Source: Persephonella atlantica | Lineage (GTDB): Bacteria > Aquificota > Aquificia > Aquificales > Hydrogenothermaceae | Direction: 5' to 3' | NCBI RefSeq assembly: GCF_016617615.1 | Contig: NZ_JAACYA010000001.1 | Location: 902,361-966,360, forward strand | DNA: 64,000 nucleotides | In this document: piece by piece, positions 57,567-64,000 of the stretch | Layout of the letters: each line of letters opens with the position of its first letter | How positions within the stretch are numbered: the first letter of the stretch is position 1 | The notes under the pieces: generated by a model | The model's input: only the letters and a program-made list of their open reading frames with translations | Told to the model about the DNA's origin: nothing | Database searches by the model: none | Made by a program: the position numbers and the translations under genes

Positions 57567-59579
57567 CTTTACACTGTACACAGTAATCAGTGGAAAGTCT
57601 ACATATACAGGCTCAAAATCTTTTAAATCTTTATCAAAAATCATCATTCTGTGAAACAAGGAATCTTTGAACCTGTAATCCATCATTAATAGATACATCT
57701 CACCCTTATACTTTATAAACTCCATAAAAAGGTTTTTTTTCGGATTACTTGAGCTGTAAAGAACACTGTAGTAATTTTTTTCATAAGGTTTTATCTCAAC
57801 GAACCTGACTTCCCTGTATGGATTACTCTTATAAAAATTCTCATCGTCTGGATAAAACAAAACAAATCTCTTGTCAAATTTATATCTACCACAGTTGTAA
57901 ACGTCTTTTTCCTCAATACATTTAAAAAATGCTCTTTTTAATGAAAATGTCTGATAATCTTTATTACCCCAAGCTCCTATCTTAAAAATAATATCTTTAT
58001 GAATATCAACAGGGAAAGTAAAAACATACACCCTTTTTTGAGGAAAAGCATTGTAATTTATTGCTCTATCTTTTAACTTCTGGGAATCTTCCGCAGTTTT
58101 AATGTTTAGTCCATAGTTTTTATAAAGATTATTAGTCAGGAAAGAAATCATATTTTTAGCTTTTGTAGAATCAGACAACAGCATGGAATGAGCATAAAAG
58201 TATATTTTAATCTGATTAAAAGAATGATTATCAATAAATGTCCCAAGTCCTAATCTATACTCAATCAAATTTCCATAATCCCACCAAGTCCACACATAAG
58301 AATCTTTCTCTATAGGAACTCTGCCTAAAGTTTCATAGAGTCTATCAGTAAAAATAGGTTTTACTTTTGTATCAACTATGTTTGAATTCACTGAAACAAA
58401 AATTAGAAAAACAAGCATACTAACTGACAGCACTATCTTTAATAAACCTGTTTTTATCATCCTTTCATTGAGATACCTGTTCATAACAAATACAAAATAA
58501 CCAACCCCCATCCCTAAAAAAGGAGCAAAATACATCAAAAATCTACTTCCAGCCTTGAAAGAAAGTAAACCCAAAACTATAAAAGGTAAAGCTACAATCA
58601 TTACTCTAAAATGAAAGATTAACAGCAAAACAAGACCTATAAAACCAATCAACACCACCCCTATATTATCTGTCAGATAGTAAACAAACAGGTCAAAACT
58701 AACCGGCTGCAGTTCCTGTATACTCCCGGTGATGCTAAAAGGAATAATACCTGACGGCTGTTTTAATATATATCCATACAAATAGTGGAAAACTGAATAC
58801 AAAGCAGGTTTTAGATAAAAAGGAGAAATGATTACTAAGAAAAACAAAACTTTTTTAGCAATATCCTTAATCTGGTATTTTTCAGCAAGTAATCCTAAAA
58901 AAAGCGATGAAACAAAAAATAACAGTAAGACAGGTTTGTAATACCACCACATAAAGAGATTAAATAAAATTCCTGCAATGATAAGATTTAGATATGACTT
59001 TTCTTTATTTTTTATTGCCTCAGTTAAAAATATAAAGATAAGAAAAATAAAGAACAGTATCAGACTATCCGTATCAAAACGACCGACTCCTGTTCTGTAG
59101 TAATAAATAGTATTGAAAAGACCTATTAAAGCTCCTCCAACAAATACAAAAAAAGGTAAATATTTCCTTATCCACAGATACATAGGAATGATAAAAAGCC
59201 CTCCTAACAAAACAGGCATATATAGGAAAATCTGTTCTATAGGAATGTTTAACACTTTAGATAGATAAGCTGCCATAAGAGAAATCATAGGAGTTACAGG
59301 AATGTAAGCATAATCAGGAACATTCGTTAGATAATCAATTCCAGTATACAGACCTTCAAATATATTTTTTGCAAGTCTTCCATACCAGTATCCGTCATAA
59401 CTGGAAAAAACATTATCTTTATCAAAAAATTTTAAATTCCTAAAATGAACCCATACATAAAATAGATATACTACTACAACAAAACCCCATTCAAAAAAAA
59501 CTCTTCTTTTCAACCTTTCCTCTTCATAGTTTTGTTTCTTTATTTTCGGCAAAGTGGAGGAAAATATGAGAAATAACAT
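57564..59579 (-). CDS. STT3/PglB-type oligosaccharyltransferase
   Basis: The 671-aa protein has a multi-helix N-terminal membrane domain with the catalytic acidic motif SYDGYWYGR (Asp62) and RFDTDSL, and a C-terminal globular domain carrying the hallmark WWDYG at residues 432-436. These enzymes move a lipid-linked glycan to Asn in N-x-S/T. It lies directly upstream of pilA on the same strand, so pilins are likely substrates. No ribosome-binding site is seen before the ATG. Composition is AT-rich, as expected for a membrane protein. Confidence 0.88.
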   Translation of the reverse strand: MLFLIFSSTLPKIKKQNYEEERLKRRVFFEWGFVVVVYLFYVWVHFRNLKFFDKDNVFSSYDGYWYGRLAKNIFEGLYTGIDYLTNVPDYAYIPVTPMISLMAAYLSKVLNIPIEQIFLYMPVLLGGLFIIPMYLWIRKYLPFFVFVGGALIGLFNTIYYYRTGVGRFDTDSLILFFIFLIFIFLTEAIKNKEKSYLNLIIAGILFNLFMWWYYKPVLLLFFVSSLFLGLLAEKYQIKDIAKKVLFFLVIISPFYLKPALYSVFHYLYGYILKQPSGIIPFSITGSIQELQPVSFDLFVYYLTDNIGVVLIGFIGLVLLLIFHFRVMIVALPFIVLGLLSFKAGSRFLMYFAPFLGMGVGYFVFVMNRYLNERMIKTGLLKIVLSVSMLVFLIFVSVNSNIVDTKVKPIFTDRLYETLGRVPIEKDSYVWTWWDYGNLIEYRLGLGTFIDNHSFNQIKIYFYAHSMLLSDSTKAKNMISFLTNNLYKNYGLNIKTAEDSQKLKDRAINYNAFPQKRVYVFTFPVDIHKDIIFKIGAWGNKDYQTFSLKRAFFKCIEEKDVYNCGRYKFDKRFVLFYPDDENFYKSNPYREVRFVEIKPYEKNYYSVLYSSSNPKKNLFMEFIKYKGEMYLLMMDYRFKDSLFHRMMIFDKDLKDFEPVYVDFPLITVYSVK

Positions 59580-59585
59580 TAAATT

Positions 59586-59603
59586 TTATACAAATCTGTA
59601 TAA
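59586..59603. promoter_or_regulatory. Palindrome in a divergent promoter region
   Basis: TTATACA-AATC-TGTATAA is a perfect 7-4-7 inverted repeat in the 53-base gap between the oligosaccharyltransferase and pentapeptide genes. It contains a TATAAT on the plus strand and TATAAA on the minus strand, so -10 boxes for both directions may lie in it. Matching -35 boxes are weak. Confidence 0.45.
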
Positions 59604-59632
59604 TATAGTAGTTAAAAACATGGGAGGCTGTT

Positions 59633-60262
59633 ATGGAAATAACAAAAGAGCAGATAGAGCAGATGATAAAAGAAGGAAAATCACTAAAAGATATAGACCT
59701 TTCATTTGCAGAGCTTGATGGGATAGACTTTTCTGGACAGGATTTGTCTGGAGCTGTTTTTACCGGTGCGGAGATAAGAAATGCAAACTTTGAGGGAGCA
59801 AATTTAGAGGGGGCATTTATTGCTGATGCAGACCTTTCTGGAGCAAACTTTAAAAATGCAAATTTATCAAGAGCAATACTCCAGAGAGTAAACCTGAGGG
59901 GAGCAAACTTTGAAAATGCAAATATGTTTAAGGTTCAGTTAATGGTGTGTGATGCCTCTGGGGCAAATTTTACAGGGGCAGACATGAGACAGTCAAGATT
60001 AGAAAAAAGCAGGTTCAGAAGAGCAAAAATGGACAGAGCAAATATATCCCAATCAAATCTCAGAGCCACAGACTTTCAAGAAGCATCATTCATTGAGACT
60101 GATTTTAGCTACAGCGACCTGAGAAAATCCCAGCTTCAAAAAGCATGGTTTGAAAATGTAAAAGCAGAACAGGTAATGGTTTACGGTAAAAAGCCGTGGC
60201 TTGAAGGAACTAAAGCAGAGCTGGATATTGAACAGATAAAAGCTCCAAACTGGGACGACTAA
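59633..60262 (+). CDS. Pentapeptide-repeat protein
   Basis: The 209-aa protein is built mostly of A(D/N)Lxx-type pentapeptides from about residue 21 to 180 (for example FEGANLEGAFIADADLSGAN), which fold into a right-handed quadrilateral beta helix. There is no signal peptide. Some such proteins mimic DNA and inhibit gyrase, but many have unknown roles, and nothing here decides. GGGAGG precedes the ATG. The rhodanese gene starts one base after its stop. Confidence 0.88.
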   Translation: MEITKEQIEQMIKEGKSLKDIDLSFAELDGIDFSGQDLSGAVFTGAEIRNANFEGANLEGAFIADADLSGANFKNANLSRAILQRVNLRGANFENANMFKVQLMVCDASGANFTGADMRQSRLEKSRFRRAKMDRANISQSNLRATDFQEASFIETDFSYSDLRKSQLQKAWFENVKAEQVMVYGKKPWLEGTKAELDIEQIKAPNWDD

Positions 60263-60263
60263 A

Positions 60264-60674
60264 ATGAAAAAGCTCTCTCCATCAAATATAGTTTTTTTAC
60301 TGCTAATTGGAGCAGGTTTTTTATACTACCTTTACCTTAAAGGTCTTATATTTGCAAATTTTGAGAATTTAGAGCCTAAACAGGCATACCAGATTATGCA
60401 AAAAGAAAAAGACAGGGTAATACTTCTTGACGTAAGAACGCCGGAAGAACAAAAAACAGACGGAAAAATTCCGGGAGCTGTTATGATTCCCCTTGATGAG
60501 CTGCCTAACCAGATAGACAGGTTAGACAAAAATAAAAAAATATTAGTTTACTGCAGAACTGGAATGAGAAGCGCCTCTGCCTCCAGACTGCTTTCTTCTT
60601 TAGGATTCAAGGTTTACAACATAAAAGGAGGAATAAACAACTGGAAGTCTGAAGGTCTACCTGTGGAGAAATAA
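60264..60674 (+). CDS. Membrane-anchored rhodanese-like sulfurtransferase
   Basis: The 136-aa protein has one N-terminal membrane helix (residues about 9-25) and a single rhodanese domain outside it: LLDVRTPEEQ, GKIPGAVMIPLDEL, and the active loop VYCRTGMRS with Cys97. It should carry persulfide sulfur in the periplasm. It is the second gene of the pentapeptide operon and is convergent with the copper ATPase, with zero gap. Confidence 0.88.
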   Translation: MKKLSPSNIVFLLLIGAGFLYYLYLKGLIFANFENLEPKQAYQIMQKEKDRVILLDVRTPEEQKTDGKIPGAVMIPLDELPNQIDRLDKNKKILVYCRTGMRSASASRLLSSLGFKVYNIKGGINNWKSEGLPVEK

Positions 60675-62783
60675 CTACCAGTTTTTCACCCTAATGGAGT
60701 TAGCAATAACAAAAGCACTGGAGAGAACCATTGCCAGAGCTGCAAATATAGGTGTCAGCTTTCCTGAAACTGCCAGACCAATGCCAATAATATTATAAAT
60801 AAAAGCCCAGAACATATTTGTATATATAACCTTTCTCACCTTTTTAGCTAAAAGCACTGCAAGGGGAACCTTTCTCAGGTCATCACTGAGAAGACTGATA
60901 TTGGCACTTTCCCTTGTAAGGTCTGTTCCACAGCCCATAGCTATACCAATGTCTGCCCTTATTAGAGCAGGAGCATCATTTATTCCATCTCCAACCATTG
61001 CTACTACTCTGCCTTTTTTCTTTTCTTCATCAATGGCTTTAAGTTTATCCTGAGGCATCAGACCTGCTCTGACGTCCTTTATACCTAACTTTTCTTTTAT
61101 CACCTTTGCAAAGTAAGGGGTATCTCCTGTTAAAACCCCTACCTTTATTTTTAACTTTTTCAAAACATCAAAAACCTTAGGAGCTTCTTTTCTTATGCTC
61201 TGGGTAAGCACAACAATACCAGCTACCCTATCTTCTACAGCTATAAAAACCGGTATCTCTCCATTCTCTTCAGCTTTTCTGTCTATCTGTGCAACCTCTT
61301 CAGGTATTCCAAAACCAAGTTTTCTCATATAATTTTTACTGCCTACATAAATCTTTTTCCCATCAACTATCCCTTCTATCCCATAACCAAAATGAACCTT
61401 GAAATCCTCAACTTTACAATCTTCTGTTAAACCCCTCTGAACACAGTATGAAACAATACTTTTTCCAACTGGATGTTCAGAATTTCTTTCTAAACAACAG
61501 GCAAGCTTTATAATGTTTTCGTTTAAAGCTTTTACATGTGATACCTGAAGATTTCTGTCCGTTATTGTTCCTGTTTTATCAAAAAATACTGTCCTTACAG
61601 ATGACAGTTTTTCTAAGATATCTGCCCCTTTTATTATTATCCCCTCTCTCATTGCTTCTCCTAATCCTATCCAAAGAGCAAGGGGAGCTCCAATACTGAA
61701 GGCACATGGACAGGAAATAAGAAGAACAGACATAAACACTATCAGCGCCTTCTCAAAGCCATCTTGCAGATACCAGTATATACCGGCAGAAATAGCTATA
61801 GTTACAATAACAGGCAGGAAATAGTAGGCAATTGTATCTGCAATCCTGTTTATAGGTGCCTTCGTTGCTCTTATTTCCTTCATTATCTGGATAAATCTGT
61901 TCAAAGTCCAGTCTTCAGAAGGTTTATTAACTTTTATTTTGAATGCCCCATCTATGTTTGTAGTTCCTGTGTAAAGCTCATCTCCAACCTTCTTTAAAAC
62001 AGGTTTTGTTTCTCCTGTGAGCAGGGATTCATCTACATGCCCCTGTCCTTCTACCACAACACCATCAGCTGGTATTTTCTCTCCCGGAATTATCTTCACA
62101 GTATCCCCTACCTTTATCTCTTCTATATTAACCTCTGTTTCCTTGCCGTCTCTGATAACAACAGCTTTTTGAGGAGAAAGTTTAAGCAGTTCTTTCATAA
62201 AGTTTGATGCTTTTGCTCTTGAAGAGGTTTCAATGTATCTGCCAAATGTCATAAGAACCAGAATCATTGTTGCTGTTTCAAAGTAAACAGAAGGCTTATC
62301 GGTAAAAACAGAATAAACAGACAGAAAGTAAGCTGAGAAAGAGCCTAAAACTATAAGAGTATCCGTATTGAGATTTATTCTCCCTCCAGAAAATGCATTT
62401 CTCAAGATAGGAACGCCAAGCAGGAGCATAACTGGAGTTGCAAGAATAAGAATTACGTATTTTATAAAACCAACAAATGCCTGAGCCTCCGGGTCATCAG
62501 GTGTAAGATGAGCCCCATACATGTAAGTTGAAAGCATAAAAACAAGCATTGCAAAAAAATAACCAAAACCAAACTTACCTAAAAAGGCAACTGCAGTGCT
62601 TTCTTCCCCTCTCACACCTGTTGTTTTATAAATCAGATAACATCCAAAACAGCAGAAATTCTCCTTTTTTCCATCAACTGTGTACTGGAGAGGTTTTCCT
62701 GTTATAGGAATACCGCACTGAAAACATTCTTTTGCCTCATGAATAGGAACAGAGCATTCACACTCAGTGGTTATTTTTGCCAT
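60675..62783 (-). CDS. Copper-type P-type ATPase, CcoI/FixI-like
   Basis: The 702-aa transporter exports copper, often to supply haem-copper oxidases. Its N-terminus lacks a classic CxxC HMA fold but has CECS, CFQCGIP and FCCFGCYLIYK, the cysteine pattern of CcoI/FixI-type pumps. The membrane CPC motif is Cys358-Pro-Cys360, the phosphorylated Asp402 lies in DKTGTIT, and SEHPVGKS and GDGINDAPAL complete the core. The ATG at 62783 with GGGGG upstream is preferred to a TTG at 62801. No ccoNOP genes are in the window. Confidence 0.88.
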   Translation of the reverse strand: MAKITTECECSVPIHEAKECFQCGIPITGKPLQYTVDGKKENFCCFGCYLIYKTTGVRGEESTAVAFLGKFGFGYFFAMLVFMLSTYMYGAHLTPDDPEAQAFVGFIKYVILILATPVMLLLGVPILRNAFSGGRINLNTDTLIVLGSFSAYFLSVYSVFTDKPSVYFETATMILVLMTFGRYIETSSRAKASNFMKELLKLSPQKAVVIRDGKETEVNIEEIKVGDTVKIIPGEKIPADGVVVEGQGHVDESLLTGETKPVLKKVGDELYTGTTNIDGAFKIKVNKPSEDWTLNRFIQIMKEIRATKAPINRIADTIAYYFLPVIVTIAISAGIYWYLQDGFEKALIVFMSVLLISCPCAFSIGAPLALWIGLGEAMREGIIIKGADILEKLSSVRTVFFDKTGTITDRNLQVSHVKALNENIIKLACCLERNSEHPVGKSIVSYCVQRGLTEDCKVEDFKVHFGYGIEGIVDGKKIYVGSKNYMRKLGFGIPEEVAQIDRKAEENGEIPVFIAVEDRVAGIVVLTQSIRKEAPKVFDVLKKLKIKVGVLTGDTPYFAKVIKEKLGIKDVRAGLMPQDKLKAIDEEKKKGRVVAMVGDGINDAPALIRADIGIAMGCGTDLTRESANISLLSDDLRKVPLAVLLAKKVRKVIYTNMFWAFIYNIIGIGLAVSGKLTPIFAALAMVLSSAFVIANSIRVKNW

Positions 62784-62843
62784 CAGACCCCCATCTTCCA
62801 AAATTTACACAGGAAATTTATACAATTTTATTATCTTTTCAAA

Positions 62844-63848
62844 TCAGTTATCCTCTGGCAAAACAGGAACAGTTAAGATATCCTCAGAAAGTTCCCCTGT
62901 CAGAGAAAGCAAAAAGCTGTAAATATCTTCAACATCTTCATTTGTAAGTTCTTTCCCAAGCTGAACCTTACCCATAATCCATATAGCTTTTTTCAAAGAC
63001 TTTACACTTCCATCATGAAAGTAGGGTGAGGTTTTAGCCACATTTCTCAGTGGAGGAACCTTAAAAACATATTTATCTTTCTCTTTTTTTGTAATGCTGT
63101 ATCTACCTTCATCAATCTTTTTACTGCCTGTGTATTTCCAGTAAGGTTCGTATATTCCAAATTTCTGATACATATTTCCACCAATGAGCATTCCTGAATG
63201 ACAGCTAACACACCCAAAGGATATAAATTTTTTCAATCCATTCTTTTCCTTTTCTGACAAGGCATCTAAATGTCCATTCAAAAATCTATCAAACCGTGAA
63301 GGTGTTGATAATGTCCTCTCCCATGCTCCTATAGCTTTTGCAAAGTTATCCACAGTTACAGGATTTTTCTCATCAGGAAAAGCTAATTTAAAAAGGAGTG
63401 TATATCCCTTTATTTTCTTTAGCCTTTCCTCCACCCATTTATAAGAAGGAGCTCCAAAGGAAGCCTTCCCTAAAAGTGCCCTTTTAGCCTGGTCTTCAAC
63501 GTCAGCTCTGTCTCCCCTCCAGTGCTGTGCAATCTGTCCTGCAGAATTCAAAACAGTTGGAGCATTTCTGGGATTAATTTTCCCATTATTTCCTATAGAT
63601 TTAGGAAGAGCATCAGCTCCATACAGAGAGACAGGATGACATTTGGCACAGGAAGTTGTTCCATCAATAGATATTCTTGTTTCATAAAAGAGTATCTTTC
63701 CCAGTCTAACTTTTTCCGGTGTTATTGGATTATCATCAGATGGGAAAATATCTGCTAAAGGCTGAAAATACTGTCTTGCCTGATTTAACAGTTTTGTGTC
63801 AGCAGAAGATACAGAAAAAATCAGCAAAAAAACTACAAAGAAATGCAT
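62844..63848 (-). CDS. Di-haem cytochrome c peroxidase
   Basis: The 334-aa periplasmic protein has a signal peptide (MHFFVVFLLIFSVSSA) and two CxxCH haem sites, CAKCH at residues 67-71 and CVSCH at 213-217, with the family motifs KVRLGKILFYETRIS, NAPTVLNSA and VPPLRNVAKTSPYFHDGS. It reduces hydrogen peroxide with electrons from cytochrome c. It lies 60 bases upstream of the copper ATPase on the same strand. Confidence 0.93.
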   Translation of the reverse strand: MHFFVVFLLIFSVSSADTKLLNQARQYFQPLADIFPSDDNPITPEKVRLGKILFYETRISIDGTTSCAKCHPVSLYGADALPKSIGNNGKINPRNAPTVLNSAGQIAQHWRGDRADVEDQAKRALLGKASFGAPSYKWVEERLKKIKGYTLLFKLAFPDEKNPVTVDNFAKAIGAWERTLSTPSRFDRFLNGHLDALSEKEKNGLKKFISFGCVSCHSGMLIGGNMYQKFGIYEPYWKYTGSKKIDEGRYSITKKEKDKYVFKVPPLRNVAKTSPYFHDGSVKSLKKAIWIMGKVQLGKELTNEDVEDIYSFLLSLTGELSEDILTVPVLPEDN

Positions 63849-63923
63849 AATAAATTCCCCGGAAATATTAATACATGGGGAGTATTATACTATAGAAGGA
63901 TAAAGAGAAAAATAGATTATAAA

Positions 63924-64000
63924 CCCTGGCACCGACCTACGTTCCCGACCGGTTTCCCGGCCAGTATTATCGGCGCTGGGGAGCTTAACTGCCGGGTTCG
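63924..64000 (-). rRNA. rrf: 5S ribosomal RNA, 3' part (runs off the window)
   Basis: On the minus strand the last 77 bases read as the 3' two thirds of 5S rRNA, including CGAACCCGGCAGTTAAGC near the edge, then the CCCCAGCGCCGATAATACTG loop region and the 3' end GTAGGTCGGTGCCAGGG. The 5' part and presumably 23S and 16S lie beyond 64000. No tRNA follows before the peroxidase gene. Confidence 0.92.

Overview
The window looks like a chromosomal segment from a thermophilic member of the Aquificales, most likely the Hydrogenothermaceae (Persephonella or Sulfurihydrogenibium type). The reasons are a low-to-moderate GC content, the fused str-S10-spc gene order, a NusG with a large inserted domain, a long RpoB (1492 aa) and RpoC (1586 aa), two almost identical tuf genes, and a canonical RNase P RNA gene. 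The taxonomic call is an inference from gene content and recalled family traits, not from a database search.

Layout. Positions 1-30.9 kb are one block of translation and transcription genes on the minus strand. It reads tRNA-Thr(TGT)-tRNA-Tyr-tRNA-Gly-tRNA-Thr(GGT)-tuf2-rpmG-tRNA-Trp-secE-nusG-rplK-rplA-rplJ-rplL-(attenuator)-rpoB-rpoC-terminator. A second promoter then drives rpsL-rpsG-fusA-tuf1-rpsJ, the S10 and spc clusters, secY, adk, map and the first codons of infA at the window edge. Both unit starts have clear -35/-10 boxes with 17-bp spacers.

Positions 31-42.4 kb hold mixed housekeeping genes: a YqiA-like esterase, a BCP-type peroxiredoxin and tatA; a second tRNA cluster (Lys, Glu, Val); an AMP-ligase/ACP/PlsC fusion; a Skp-SAM hydrolase-zinc ribbon operon; and rnpB-trmD-hsp20-lon-GNAT-phosphatase. 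Skp and rnpB are divergent from promoters that share one palindromic -35 box.

Positions 42.4-47.5 kb form an AT-rich stretch with a hybrid histidine kinase carrying three Cache sensor modules and a PleD-like REC-GGDEF protein. ispD and an OmpR-type two-component pair follow. The kinase of that pair has no ordinary start codon upstream of its first membrane helix.

Positions 50-59.6 kb are a type IV pilus locus. The plus strand carries a small secreted protein, PilY1 (von Willebrand A plus beta-propeller, with a tandem cysteine repeat) and four minor pilin-type proteins. The minus strand carries two pilins and an STT3/PglB-type oligosaccharyltransferase. The pilA-like gene has a candidate sigma-54 promoter with two upstream 15-bp palindromes, as expected for a PilR/NtrC-type activator. 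The oligosaccharyltransferase beside it suggests pilin glycosylation.

Positions 59.6-64 kb carry a pentapeptide-repeat protein, a membrane-anchored rhodanese, a CcoI/FixI-type copper P-type ATPase, a di-haem cytochrome c peroxidase and the 3' part of a 5S rRNA that runs off the window. I saw no transposon, prophage or CRISPR array.
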